Assembly: GCA_029056055.1 (NCBI GenBank) | Contig: JAIDCC010000101.1 | Span: forward strand, 1-64,000 | DNA length: 64,000 nt | Source of the DNA: Duncaniella sp. | GTDB lineage: Bacteria; Bacteroidota; Bacteroidia; Bacteroidales; Muribaculaceae | Direction: 5' to 3' | In this document: positions 8,831 to 18,265 of the stretch, piece by piece | Numbering within the stretch: the stretch's first letter is position 1 | Layout: each line of letters begins with the position of its first letter | The notes under the pieces: generated by a model | Told to the model about the DNA's origin: nothing | Database searches by the model: none | What the model saw: only the letters and a program-made list of their open reading frames with translations | Program-made: the position numbers and the translations under genes

Positions 8831-10221
8831 TGAAAACGCGCACACGCTACAGACTGCTCTATGTCGGCAGCGACATGATTGCCTCCTTTGTCGGGATGGT
8901 AATCTTTGAGCTTGTGCGCTATCGTCTCGTGCCGGGTCTGACAGACAGATACCCGGATATAATGCGCTTCATGCTTTCGACGGGAGTGGAGCTCACGGTG
9001 CTCCTGTTCCCGATTTGCATGTTCTTCGTCAACTATCTCACCGGCTACTACGTCAACGTCACAAACAAGTCGCGTGCCAGGGAATTTCTCCAGACACTCT
9101 GCTCGGTAGCTATCGGAAGCATGATACTGTTCATGACGGTGCTGCTCAACGACGTGCTGCCCCGCCGCCGCTACAACTACGAAATGGTGCTTCTGATTTT
9201 CGGATGCGTGTTTCCGGTGGTCTACGGTGTGCGACTTTTGCTGACCACATTGCTCAAACGCAGACAGACAGCCGGACGGCGTGTGAAACGGGCCCTATAC
9301 GTTGTGACAGATTCTGCCTCGGAAGAGATTTCTCCGGGACTTGCGGTGGCCCTCGAGGAAGTAGGACTTGAAATAGTCGACACCCTGCGCATAACCAACG
9401 TGACCGACGACACTGCCGGAGTCTTAATGAAGGCGGTGGAGGAGGGAAACATCGACTGCTTCGTTTTTGATGTGCCGCGAGATGAAGACAAGGCTTTCCG
9501 CATACTCGGGGCGCTGATGAAACTGAACCTTCCGGTAATGGTGCAACCGTCGCCGACGAGGGTGCTCCTGGGAGTAGTCAAGTATGACTCGGTGGTCAAC
9601 ACCCCCCTTGTGGATGTGACCAACGTCTCACTCCCCGACACGGCCGTGGCCATAAAGAGAGCCTTTGACATCGTGGCGTCGGCGCTCGGTCTGATAATCA
9701 CACTGCCCGTGATGTGTGTGGTAGGCGTGGCAGTGAAACTCTCGTCGCCGGGACCGGTGTTCTACCGTCAGGAGCGTCTGGGCCTTAACCGCAAGCCGTT
9801 CAAACTCTATAAGTTTCGCACGATGATTGCCGACAGCGAACCCGCAGGCCCGCAACTCACCGCCACCAACGACAGCCGCATCACCGCGGCAGGACGAGTG
9901 CTGCGCCGCTATCGCCTCGACGAACTGCCAAATCTCTGGAACGTATTCAAAGGCGACATGTCGCTCGTCGGCCCCCGCCCCGAACGCAGCTACTACGCCT
10001 CGCGCCTCATCGACATTGCGCCCCACTACCTGCTCGTTCATCGTGTGCGCCCCGGCGTGACCTCATGGGGCATGGTGAAATACGGTTATGCTTCAACCCT
10101 CGACCAGATGGTTGAACGCCTGACCTACGACATACTCTATCTCCAGAACCTCTCACTCTCGTTAGATATCAAAATTCTCTTCTACACAGTGCGCACCATC
10201 CTGCGCGGCGAAGGGAAATAA
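8827..10221 (+). CDS. polyprenyl glycosylphosphotransferase (sugar transferase)
   Basis: A 464-residue WbaP/EpsE-type enzyme that transfers a sugar-1-phosphate to a polyprenyl phosphate to start exopolysaccharide or O-antigen repeat units at the inner membrane. About four N-terminal transmembrane helices (within residues 10-140) precede a soluble middle region. The C-terminal catalytic domain runs from about 278 to the end, with a membrane-dipping helix (about 285-305), FYRQERLG, KFRTM, the RLDELPN motif and SLVGPRPE. There is no polysaccharide cluster around it, so it is an orphan initiator in a housekeeping operon. Two ATGs (8827, 8830) overlap the previous stop. Which sugar it uses cannot be read from the sequence. 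Confidence 0.88.
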   Translation: MMKTRTRYRLLYVGSDMIASFVGMVIFELVRYRLVPGLTDRYPDIMRFMLSTGVELTVLLFPICMFFVNYLTGYYVNVTNKSRAREFLQTLCSVAIGSMILFMTVLLNDVLPRRRYNYEMVLLIFGCVFPVVYGVRLLLTTLLKRRQTAGRRVKRALYVVTDSASEEISPGLAVALEEVGLEIVDTLRITNVTDDTAGVLMKAVEEGNIDCFVFDVPRDEDKAFRILGALMKLNLPVMVQPSPTRVLLGVVKYDSVVNTPLVDVTNVSLPDTAVAIKRAFDIVASALGLIITLPVMCVVGVAVKLSSPGPVFYRQERLGLNRKPFKLYKFRTMIADSEPAGPQLTATNDSRITAAGRVLRRYRLDELPNLWNVFKGDMSLVGPRPERSYYASRLIDIAPHYLLVHRVRPGVTSWGMVKYGYASTLDQMVERLTYDILYLQNLSLSLDIKILFYTVRTILRGEGK

Positions 10222-10241
10222 TCCCTTACCCCAACTCTGCA

Positions 10242-12047
10242 ATGATTCCAAGTTATCTCAAGAATATTCCATCGACAGTCGGCAGCGGCTTCCTGAGGTG
10301 TGTCACCTGGCGCGAACGCCACATCAAGGAGAAGACCTTTGTCAGCATGCTCGCCCTCGTGGTTGGTGTGGCGTGCGGATTTGCCGCGCTTGCACTCAAA
10401 TACCTCATCCACCTCATCCAGCACTTGCTGACAGCCAACCTCTCGCTCACCCACGGAAACTACCTCTATCTCATCTACCCGATGATAGGTATTTTCATCA
10501 CGGTGCTGTTTGTGAAATACGTCGTGAAAGACAACATCTCACACGGCGTCACGAGAGTGCTTTACGCGCTCTCGCAAAACAAATCGCGACTGAAGCGCCA
10601 CAATATGTGGACCTCCGTCGTGGCCTCGTCGGTCACCATCGGCTTCGGCGGCTCGGTGGGAGCGGAGGGCCCGATTGTCTACACCGGCTCGGCCATCGGG
10701 TCGAACCTCGGACGATGGTTCCGTCTGTCGCCGCGCATCCTCATGATACTCGTAGGGTGTGGTGCCGCCGCAGGTATCGCCGGAATCTTCAAGGCCCCAA
10801 TCGCGGGAATGCTTTTCACTATCGAGGTGCTGATGATTGACCTCACCACCGTTTCGGTGATGCCGCTGCTGATTTCTTCGATTACGGCCGCCACCGTGGC
10901 CTACGTCTTCACCGGTTACGACGTGGAATTCTTCTTCGTGCAGAGCGAGGAATTTCTGATGTGGAAAGTGCCCTACGTGATAGTGATGGGAATCTATCTC
11001 GGATTTGTGTCGCTCTACTTCACGCGCTCGATGAACATGATGGAAAACTTCTTCCGCCGTATCCATTCGACATGGCTCAAAGTAGCCATCGGCGGAAGCA
11101 TCGTGGCCCTGCTCGTGTTTCTTTTTCCGCCGCTCTACGGCGAAGGCTACGGGTCGATAACCGGTCTGTTGAACGGCGATACATCGTCGATAGTCAACAA
11201 CTCGATTTTCTATTCCGACCGCTATGACGTGTGGTCGCTCATGGCCTTCATCGGCGCGCTTGTGCTGCTGAAATCTTTCGCCACCTCGGCCACGAACGGC
11301 GGAGGCGGAGTGGGCGGCACATTCGCCCCCTCGCTCTACGTGGGGTGTATGGCAGGATTTCTTTACGCCTACTTCCTCAACACAGTCTTCGGCGTGGGCA
11401 TTTCGGCCAAGAACTTCGCGCTGCTCGGCATGGCGGGCGTGATGAGCGGCGTGATGCACGCCCCCCTCATGGGCATCTTCCTCACGGCCGAGTTGACCGG
11501 CGGCTACGAACTGTTTCTGCCGCTGCTCATCGCGTCGACTCTCTCCTACGGAACGATAAAGGTGTTCGAGCCTTACAGCATCTACACCATGCGTCTGGCG
11601 CGTCAGGGAAAACTGCTCACCCATCACAAAGACCGCGCCGTGCTGACGCTGCTGAAGGTGGACAATGTGGTGGAGACCGACTGCATCCCCGTACACCCCG
11701 AGATGAGCCTCAAGGATATGGTCAATGTTATCTCGCGGTCGTCGCGAAACATCTTCCCGGTGATTGACGACAACGGGCAGTTGCTCGGCGTGGTGCTTCT
11801 CGACGAAATCAGAAATATCATGTTCCGCCCCGACCTTTACAGACGAATGTATGTCAGGGAATTTATGTCGATGCCTCCTGCGAGGGTAGATGTCGCGATG
11901 AGTATGGAAGAAGTTATGAAAGCCTTCGACGACACCGGCGCGTGGAATCTGCCCGTGGTAGACCAAGGACGCTACGTCGGGTTTGTCTCAAAGAGCAAGA
12001 TTTTCAATTCCTATCGCCGCGTGCTCCGACACTACTCCGAGGATTGA
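10242..12047 (+). CDS. ClC-family chloride channel/transporter with CBS pair
   Basis: A 601-residue ClC protein. About ten membrane helices run from residue 25 to 445, followed by two cytoplasmic CBS domains (about 465-590), which often bind adenine nucleotides. The gating glutamate is present in GSVGAEGPI, and the GGTFAPS motif closes the anion site. The first selectivity loop, GSGIP in E. coli ClcA, reads as NISHGV here, so ion preference and coupling should not be assumed from ClcA. It starts 20 bases after the sugar transferase. The downstream gap begins with an inverted-repeat element rather than an obvious terminator. Confidence 0.9.
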   Translation: MIPSYLKNIPSTVGSGFLRCVTWRERHIKEKTFVSMLALVVGVACGFAALALKYLIHLIQHLLTANLSLTHGNYLYLIYPMIGIFITVLFVKYVVKDNISHGVTRVLYALSQNKSRLKRHNMWTSVVASSVTIGFGGSVGAEGPIVYTGSAIGSNLGRWFRLSPRILMILVGCGAAAGIAGIFKAPIAGMLFTIEVLMIDLTTVSVMPLLISSITAATVAYVFTGYDVEFFFVQSEEFLMWKVPYVIVMGIYLGFVSLYFTRSMNMMENFFRRIHSTWLKVAIGGSIVALLVFLFPPLYGEGYGSITGLLNGDTSSIVNNSIFYSDRYDVWSLMAFIGALVLLKSFATSATNGGGGVGGTFAPSLYVGCMAGFLYAYFLNTVFGVGISAKNFALLGMAGVMSGVMHAPLMGIFLTAELTGGYELFLPLLIASTLSYGTIKVFEPYSIYTMRLARQGKLLTHHKDRAVLTLLKVDNVVETDCIPVHPEMSLKDMVNVISRSSRNIFPVIDDNGQLLGVVLLDEIRNIMFRPDLYRRMYVREFMSMPPARVDVAMSMEEVMKAFDDTGAWNLPVVDQGRYVGFVSKSKIFNSYRRVLRHYSED

Positions 12048-12078
12048 CAAAAGTCCGCGCCACGTCGGGGTGCCAAGC

Positions 12079-12245
12079 TTAAGTAAGTCTTGAAAATTAG
12101 TTTATAGTAAATCAGAGTTTGCTATGACGCATTTCCGACTTGCTCCTCAGTAATAGAGCAACGGCTATACGCCTTCGTCGTAAGTCGAAACTTCATTCAC
12201 ATCAAATCTCTGCTTTGATATAAACTAATTTTAAGACTTACTTAA
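12079..12245. repeat. inverted-repeat element A (167 bp)
   Basis: Arms of about 42 bases (12079-12120 and 12204-12245) face each other. The outer 27 bases match at all but one position (a one-base gap), and the inner part is weaker. The ends read TTAAGTAAGTCTT and its complement. The loop holds a short core (about 12160-12187, GGCTATACGCCTTC) that resembles the cores of the elements at 19019 and 57854. No ORF fits inside. It could be a MITE or a non-coding structured repeat. Confidence 0.7.
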
Positions 12246-12269
12246 AAATTGCAAAATAAAGTTCGGGAG

Positions 12270-12301
12270 TTTGCGAGACACAGAAAAAAGTGTTAATTTT
12301 G
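12270..12301 (+). promoter_or_regulatory. dnaN promoter
   Basis: TTTG at 12270-12273, a 20-base spacer, then TAATTTTG at 12294-12301, a full match to the Bacteroidota -33/-7 pattern. Transcription should start near 12307, leaving a leader of about 137 bases before dnaN. Confidence 0.75.
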
Positions 12302-12307
12302 TATATT

Positions 12308-12444
12308 CTGCGCAGCAGACGTAATGCAGGCTTTCCGGACGTCGTCCCGCAATTTCGGCCGGGGCGAGTAAGCGTAATTGTCGCACCCGGAAAGCGCGAT
12401 GTATCATTAAACAACAGAATCTACCCAACTAAAGATAGAACATC
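12308..12444 (+). promoter_or_regulatory. structured 5' leader of dnaN
   Basis: The leader can fold into nested hairpins: a 9-bp outer stem (12330-12338 with 12387-12395) encloses a 7-bp inner stem with one G-U pair (12343-12349 with 12360-12366). No U-tract follows, so it does not look like a terminator. Its role is unknown; feedback on dnaN expression is one possibility. Confidence 0.45.
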
Positions 12445-13572
12445 ATGCGATTCACAGTCCCCAGCAAAAAAATCTATAGTTTTGCCTCGGCGGTGAGCAA
12501 GGTTATCAACGCCAAAAACAATCTCACCATCCTCAACAACTTTCTCTTCTCTATAGAAGGCGAAACCCTTGTCATCACCGCCTCCGACGGCGAGAACACC
12601 CTCCGCGGTCGCGTGGAAATTCTCGACGTCCAGGGGGAAGGCGAGTTTTGCATTGATGCCCGTCGCCTCGTTGAGCTTCTGCGCGAGATGCCCGAGCAGG
12701 AACTCCGCTTCAGCATCGACGACAGCAACTTCGCCATCGAAATCACCCACCCCTACGGCTCGTACAAGTTCATGGGATTCGACGGCAACGAATTTCCGCA
12801 TCCCACCCAGAACGTCCACGAAGCGGCCAAGACCTTCGAAGTGCCTGCCGAGGCGCTTCTCCGCGGTCTCGAGTACACCGCGTTTGCCGTGGGCTCTGAT
12901 GAGGTTCACCCCCAGATGATGGGTGTCTATTGGGACATCAAACCTGACAAAATCGTTTTCGTAGCTACCGACAGTCACAAACTCGTCAAGTTTGAAGACT
13001 CAAGCATCAATCCCGGCTTCGAGGGCGCGTTCATCCTGCCCAGCAAGTCGACCAACGTGCTCCGTCAGGTGTTCAACAAGGAAGAGATGGCCACAGTCAC
13101 AATCAATCCCGAAATGGGCGTGACATTCTCTACCGCCTCATTCCTGTTTGACAGCCGCGTCATCAAGGGCCGTTTCCCACCGTATGACCGCGTAATCCGC
13201 AACGACAATCCCTACGCGCTGACTCTCGACCGCCGGCTCTTCATCACCGCGCTGCGTCGAGTGAGCCATTTCGTCGACGAAGGCCACGGACTCGTCAAGT
13301 TCCGCATCGACACTGACAAACTCGTGCTCCGTGCCAGCGATAACGCCTACAATTCGTCGGGCGAGGAAACACTGTCAGCCTCGTTCACCGGCAACAATCT
13401 CGTAATGGGATTTTCGTCGGCCTACCTCTACGAACTCGCCTCGGTGCTCTGGACCGAAGAAATCGTGTTCAAACTCGCCGACCCCTCGCGCCCCGCTGTC
13501 ATCGTCCCCTCGGAAAACAAACCCGAGACCGAGCTTACCATGCTGCTCATGCCGATGAGCGTGACCGACTGA
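12445..13572 (+). CDS. dnaN: DNA polymerase III subunit beta (sliding clamp)
   Basis: A 375-residue clamp that encircles DNA and holds polymerase III and repair enzymes. It shows the three-fold beta-clamp pattern: an MRFTVPSKKIYSFASAV start, internal domain junctions near residues 120 and 250, and a C-terminal MLMPMSV that fits the usual M-P-M/V-end forming the partner-binding pocket. Length is typical. Unlike many bacteria it is not next to dnaA, recF or gyrB; gyrB is 40 kb away on the other strand. It has its own promoter and a structured leader. The ATG at 12445 is the only sensible start. Confidence 0.96.
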   Translation: MRFTVPSKKIYSFASAVSKVINAKNNLTILNNFLFSIEGETLVITASDGENTLRGRVEILDVQGEGEFCIDARRLVELLREMPEQELRFSIDDSNFAIEITHPYGSYKFMGFDGNEFPHPTQNVHEAAKTFEVPAEALLRGLEYTAFAVGSDEVHPQMMGVYWDIKPDKIVFVATDSHKLVKFEDSSINPGFEGAFILPSKSTNVLRQVFNKEEMATVTINPEMGVTFSTASFLFDSRVIKGRFPPYDRVIRNDNPYALTLDRRLFITALRRVSHFVDEGHGLVKFRIDTDKLVLRASDNAYNSSGEETLSASFTGNNLVMGFSSAYLYELASVLWTEEIVFKLADPSRPAVIVPSENKPETELTMLLMPMSVTD

Positions 13573-13618
13573 CGCTAAGCGTATCACACCTTCCCCCTTT
13601 AATTAATTCGCACGCTAC

Positions 13619-14380
13619 ATGAAGCTCAATAATAAGAAGCCGATTATCTTTTTTGATTTGGAGACTACGGGTGTCGACATCACCCACGACCGCATCGTGG
13701 AAATCTCGCTTATCAAAGTGATGCCCGACGGTCAGGAGATTGAGAAAACCCGCCGCATCAATCCCGAGATGCCAATCCCGCCCGAAGCAACGGCCGTCCA
13801 TCATATCACCGACGAAATGGTGAAGGATGAGCCGCGTTTCAGGCAGGTGGCCAAGTCGCTGGCCAACGAAATGTCGGGCTGCGATTTCGCCGGCTTCAAT
13901 TCAAACCGGTTTGACATTCCGATGCTCGACCAGGAGTTTCAGCGTGCCGGAGTGAAGTTTGACTTCTCGAAAGCGAGATTTATCGACGTGCAGACCATCT
14001 TTCATAAGAAAGAGCAACGCACCCTCGTGGCCGCCTACAAATTTTATTGTGGCAAAGACCTTGACGGTGCCCATTCGGCCAACGCCGACACACGCGCCAC
14101 TCTCGAAGTGCTCAAGGCGCAGCTTGACCATTACGACGACCTGCCCAACGACATTGACGCACTCGCCGAGTTCTCGCGCCAGAACAGAAACGTCGATTTC
14201 ATGGGACGCATGATTTACAATGACGACGACAAGGAGGTTATCAACTTCGGAAAGTACAAGGGAAAGCTTGTCGAGGACGTTCTTAGGCGAGATCCGAGCT
14301 ACTACGACTGGATCATGCGCGGCGACTTCGCGCAGAATACCAAGGATTGTCTGACCCGCATCAAACTCCGCATGAAATGA
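13619..14380 (+). CDS. 3'-5' exonuclease, DnaQ/DEDDh type
   Basis: A 253-residue exonuclease. D13 and E15 in FFDLETTG form ExoI, GFNSNRFDIPML holds the ExoII aspartate, and the AHSANADTRAT stretch carries the His and Asp of ExoIII, so all DEDDh metal ligands are present. The C-terminal 50 residues (INFGKYKGKLVEDVLRRDP onwards) resemble the ExoX-like C-terminal domain rather than a polymerase-binding tail. It may be a proofreading or repair exonuclease; the true epsilon subunit cannot be told apart by eye. It follows dnaN by 46 bases and overlaps coaBC by 4 bases (ATGA). Confidence 0.88.
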   Translation: MKLNNKKPIIFFDLETTGVDITHDRIVEISLIKVMPDGQEIEKTRRINPEMPIPPEATAVHHITDEMVKDEPRFRQVAKSLANEMSGCDFAGFNSNRFDIPMLDQEFQRAGVKFDFSKARFIDVQTIFHKKEQRTLVAAYKFYCGKDLDGAHSANADTRATLEVLKAQLDHYDDLPNDIDALAEFSRQNRNVDFMGRMIYNDDDKEVINFGKYKGKLVEDVLRRDPSYYDWIMRGDFAQNTKDCLTRIKLRMK

Positions 14381-15597
14381 GCAATCTTTCCGCACTTCAA
14401 GGGAAGCACATCGTGCTCGGAATTACGGGAGGTATTGCAGCCTACAAGAGTGCCACACTGCTGCGCCTTTTCATCAAGGCCGGCGCTGAGGTGCAGGTGG
14501 TGATGACCCCCTCGGCCAAGGAGTTCATCACTCCCGTCACCCTCTCGGCGCTCAGTCAGAAACCGGTGGTGAGTGAATTTTTCACCGCCAACACCGGCGA
14601 ATGGCATTCGCACGTCGACCTCGGACTGTGGGCCGACTGTATGGTGATTGCCCCCGCGACGGCCTCGACCATAGGCAAGATGGCCAACGGCGTGGCCGAC
14701 AATATGCTTGTCACCACCTATCTCTCGGCCAAATCGCAGGTGTTCGTGGCTCCCGCTATGGACCTCGACATGATGGCGCATCCGTCGACCACCCGAAACA
14801 TCGAATCGCTCAAAAGCTACGGCAACATCATAATCGAACCCCAAAGCGGATTTCTTGCGAGCGGGCTGACCGGAAAAGGGCGCATGGAAGAACCGGAGAA
14901 TATCGTCGAAGTCGTCGCCGACTTTTTCGCTTCTCGTTCCGACTCCTCCCTGGCCGGTAAGAAAGTGCTTGTCACGGCGGGTCCGACCTACGAAAAAATC
15001 GACCCCGTCAGATTTATTGGCAACTATTCGTCGGGAAAGATGGGCTTCGCACTGGCCGAGGAATGTGCGGCGCGAGGAGCCGAGGTGACGCTCGTGGCCG
15101 GTCCGGTGGCCCTCACCACGCACCATCCCTCGATACGACGGATTGATGTTGAATCGGCCCGCGAGATGCTCGACGCCTGCACGGCATCCTTCCCTGACGC
15201 AGAAATAGCCATAATGTGTGCGGCTGTGGCAGACTATCGTCCCGAGCAGATGACCGACAAGAAAATCAAACGCGAACACACAGAGGTGCCTACGCTGCGT
15301 CTGGTGAAAAATCCCGACATTGCCGCGACTCTCGGTAAGGCCAAGCGTCCCGGTCAGGTGCTCGTCGGTTTTGCCCTCGAGACCGACAACGAAGTGGCCA
15401 ACGCCGTGGAGAAACTCGAGCGCAAGAACCTCGACTACATCGTGCTCAATTCGATGCGCGTGGCCGGCGCAGGTTTCGGCACCGACACCAACGCCGTCAG
15501 CATCATTTCTCCGCAAGGAACGGTAAAGGATGTCCCCCTCATGTCGAAAGACAGGGTTGCCGGTGAAATCATAACCGCCATTACACAAAAAAACTGA
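14377..15597 (+). CDS. coaBC: bifunctional phosphopantothenoylcysteine decarboxylase / phosphopantothenate-cysteine ligase
   Basis: A 406-residue Dfp/CoaBC protein performing two steps of coenzyme A synthesis. The N-terminal FMN decarboxylase half has GITGGIAAYK (15-24), the HVDLGLWAD histidine H79, and a PAMD motif (127-130). The position where E. coli has its active-site cysteine (ACG) reads ASG here, with S162. The C-terminal CTP-dependent ligase half begins near residue 190 with VLVTAGPTYEKIDPVRFIGN and includes AAVADYRP. The start at 14377 overlaps the exonuclease stop; the frame is open to 14347 but that lies inside the upstream gene. DUF4835 and recN follow, the standard Bacteroidota order. 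Confidence 0.95.
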   Translation: MSNLSALQGKHIVLGITGGIAAYKSATLLRLFIKAGAEVQVVMTPSAKEFITPVTLSALSQKPVVSEFFTANTGEWHSHVDLGLWADCMVIAPATASTIGKMANGVADNMLVTTYLSAKSQVFVAPAMDLDMMAHPSTTRNIESLKSYGNIIIEPQSGFLASGLTGKGRMEEPENIVEVVADFFASRSDSSLAGKKVLVTAGPTYEKIDPVRFIGNYSSGKMGFALAEECAARGAEVTLVAGPVALTTHHPSIRRIDVESAREMLDACTASFPDAEIAIMCAAVADYRPEQMTDKKIKREHTEVPTLRLVKNPDIAATLGKAKRPGQVLVGFALETDNEVANAVEKLERKNLDYIVLNSMRVAGAGFGTDTNAVSIISPQGTVKDVPLMSKDRVAGEIITAITQKN

Positions 15598-16538
15598 TGA
15601 CTAACCGCACTCTCCTCAAAATCTCTCAACGGTTACTCTTCCTTATAGCTTTGTTTTCGGCCGTCGGCAATGCCGCCGCGCAGGAACTCAACTGTAGGGT
15701 AGAGGTCAATACGTCGCGTCTCGAAGGCACCAACAAAAGTGTTTTCGAGACCCTACAACAAGCCCTCTCCGACTACGTCAACACCACCAAGTGGAGTCCC
15801 GCGCAGTTTTCTCCCGTGGAGCGCATCGAATGCAGCATGTTTTTCGACATATCGGAGTATGAGGAGTCGGAAGGGAAGATGACAGGCACGCTTCAGGTGC
15901 AGTCAATCCGCCCGGTCTACAATTCCACCTATACAACCACGCTGCTCAATCTGCGCGACACGAAAGTGGATTTCACCTACACCGAAGGACAGCCTCTGGT
16001 GTTTAACGTGGCCAACTTCGAGAGTCAGCTCACGGCCATTGTCAACTTCTACGTCTATCTGATACTCGCGGTAGACTTCGATTCATTCTCATCTCATGGA
16101 GGCGACCCCTACTTCGAACGTCTCGAAACCATAGTCCATCAGGCGCAATCGTCGGGCGAAAGCGGATGGCGCGCGTTTGAGGACAACAAAAACCGTGCTG
16201 CTATGCTCGGCGCTTTCACCGACCCGTCGACCACATCTTTGCGCGACCTGACCTATCAGTATCACTTTCAGGGACTCGACCAAATGCTGGTGAGCCCCGA
16301 CAAAGGACGAAGGAACATAGACAGCGCGCTCGACATTCTTGGAGGCATCTACAAAGTGGCTCCGATGTCGGTGGGGCTGACGATGTTTAAGGATGCAAAG
16401 CTTGACGAACTGGTCAACATCTATTCGAAGGCGCCCGACGATGAACGCCGCCATGCCTACGAACTTCTCAACCCCATCTTTCCCACCGAGAACGAACGCC
16501 TTGAGAAAATTCGCCGCGGCGACGAAGAAAACCGCTGA
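15597..16538 (+). CDS. DUF4835 family exported protein
   Basis: A 313-residue protein with a signal peptide (about residues 1-29, ending AAAQ before ELNCRVEVN). The mature part begins with the NCRVEVNTSRLEGTN-like stretch and has an IVNFYVYLILAVDFDSFS segment typical of DUF4835. The function is not known. The family is nearly always between coaBC and recN in Bacteroidota (recalled), which suggests a conserved cell-envelope role. Its ATG overlaps the coaBC stop (TGATGA), so translation is coupled. There are 45 bases to recN. It is expected in the periplasm; it has no lipobox. Confidence 0.85.
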   Translation: MTNRTLLKISQRLLFLIALFSAVGNAAAQELNCRVEVNTSRLEGTNKSVFETLQQALSDYVNTTKWSPAQFSPVERIECSMFFDISEYEESEGKMTGTLQVQSIRPVYNSTYTTTLLNLRDTKVDFTYTEGQPLVFNVANFESQLTAIVNFYVYLILAVDFDSFSSHGGDPYFERLETIVHQAQSSGESGWRAFEDNKNRAAMLGAFTDPSTTSLRDLTYQYHFQGLDQMLVSPDKGRRNIDSALDILGGIYKVAPMSVGLTMFKDAKLDELVNIYSKAPDDERRHAYELLNPIFPTENERLEKIRRGDEENR

Positions 16539-16583
16539 CCCCGTCGTCTCAGCTAACAAAAACTTACTTTATCACCGAACACC

Positions 16584-18248
16584 GTGCTTGAAACACTTCA
16601 TATATCAAATTATGCCCTGATAGACAAAATCGATATCAGGTTTCATTCGGGCTTCAATGTCATCACGGGCGAGACCGGTGCCGGAAAATCCATCATGCTC
16701 GGCGCCCTCTCCCTGCTGCTTGGAGCGCGTGCCGACACGCGAGTTGTGTCCGACCCTTCCTCCAAGAGTGTCATCGAGGCCGTTTTCGCACTCAAGTCAG
16801 GCTATCCGGCTCTCAAGGAGTATTGCCTCGAAGCCGACCTCGAATGGGACGACGAGCGTTGCATTCTGCGTCGTGAGGTAGCCCCGGCCGGACGTTCGCG
16901 CGCCTTCGTCAACGATTCTCCCGTGCCACTTTCCAAGCTTCAGGGAGTGGCGATGCGACTCATCGACATACATTCGCAGCATCAGAACCAGTTGCTGGCG
17001 ACCCCCGATTTCCAGATGACCGTGATTGACACGCTCGCCGAGAACGGCGCGCGACTGAAGGTCTACACTCAGCGCTATAACAAACTGCGCGATGCAGTGC
17101 GCCGACTCAAAGCCATGCGTCTGCAAATTGAAAAGAGTCGCGAGGATGAGGAATACACCCGTTTCCAGCTTGAACAGCTCGAAGAACTCAACCTTCAACC
17201 CGGCGAACAGGCCGAACTCGAACGCGAGCGCGAAGTGCTCAACAATCTGTCGGGACTAAAGGAGCAACTGGCACGCGCCCTCAACGCTCTTTCGCTCGGC
17301 ATTCCCAACGTTGTCGAGCTAATCGACACCGCCGCCGATGCCTGCGAAAGCCTGTCAGACATTCTGCCGGAGACCGACAACATTCCCGAGCGTCTTGACT
17401 CGGCCCGCATCGAACTGTCGGACATCGCCGCAACACTCGAAAGTGTCAACGAAAATCTCAACGCCGACCCTTCGCGACTCGTTGAAATCGACGAGCGTCT
17501 CAGCACCATCTATTCGCTTTGTCATCGTCACCGCCTCAACGACGGCGAGCAACTCATAGCCCTGCGTCAGACACTCGAACAACGTCTGGCACGTCTCGAT
17601 TCGAGCGACGACGAACTCGCCGAGCTCGAACGCGACGCCCGTCGCGCCAAGGCACTCGCCCGAGAGACGGCTCTCGAAATTTCGGAAGCGCGCCGTCAAG
17701 AAGCCGCGCGTTTCGCCGAACACCTGCGCGAAGTGGCCATGCCGCTCGGCATGAAAAACCTCTCTGTAGAAGTGCGCGTCACGCAAGGCGATATGACGGC
17801 CAAAGGCATCGACACGGTGGAATTCATGGTGGCGTTCAACAAAAATCAGCCGCTCATGCCTATCGGAGCTACTGCTTCGGGCGGCGAAATTTCGCGATTG
17901 ATGCTGTCGGTGAAGAGCATCATAGCCTCGCGTATACAGCTGCCGAGTATCATTTTCGATGAAATCGACACGGGCGTTTCGGGTGACGTGGCCGACCGTA
18001 TGGGCGCCATGATGCGCGACATCTCGAAATCGCTGCAAGTGACCACCATCACCCATCTGCCGCAGGTGGCCGCGAAGGGCGATTCGCACTATCGCGTCTA
18101 CAAGGAGGACGACGAGACTTCCACCCATACCCGCATCTCCGAACTGACCGGTCAGGAGAGGGTAGAGGCAATTGCCGTGATGCTTGGCGGGCAGACAGTC
18201 GACCGTCACGCTCTCGCCGCAGCGAAATCATTACTCAGAAACAAGTAA
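16584..18248 (+). CDS. recN: DNA repair protein RecN
   Basis: A 554-residue SMC-like ATPase that gathers broken DNA ends in recombinational repair. Walker A is GETGAGKS (residues 29-36), followed by long coiled-coil arms (about 150-370), the ABC signature ASGGEISRLML, and Walker B SIIFDEIDTGVSG. The start codon is GTG; no in-frame ATG lies nearby and the MLETLHISNYALID N-terminus is canonical. Length is normal. It probably shares the coaBC-DUF4835 transcript. No SOS box could be assigned. Confidence 0.96.
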   Translation: MLETLHISNYALIDKIDIRFHSGFNVITGETGAGKSIMLGALSLLLGARADTRVVSDPSSKSVIEAVFALKSGYPALKEYCLEADLEWDDERCILRREVAPAGRSRAFVNDSPVPLSKLQGVAMRLIDIHSQHQNQLLATPDFQMTVIDTLAENGARLKVYTQRYNKLRDAVRRLKAMRLQIEKSREDEEYTRFQLEQLEELNLQPGEQAELEREREVLNNLSGLKEQLARALNALSLGIPNVVELIDTAADACESLSDILPETDNIPERLDSARIELSDIAATLESVNENLNADPSRLVEIDERLSTIYSLCHRHRLNDGEQLIALRQTLEQRLARLDSSDDELAELERDARRAKALARETALEISEARRQEAARFAEHLREVAMPLGMKNLSVEVRVTQGDMTAKGIDTVEFMVAFNKNQPLMPIGATASGGEISRLMLSVKSIIASRIQLPSIIFDEIDTGVSGDVADRMGAMMRDISKSLQVTTITHLPQVAAKGDSHYRVYKEDDETSTHTRISELTGQERVEAIAVMLGGQTVDRHALAAAKSLLRNK

Positions 18249-18265
18249 CACAACAGAATATCTAA

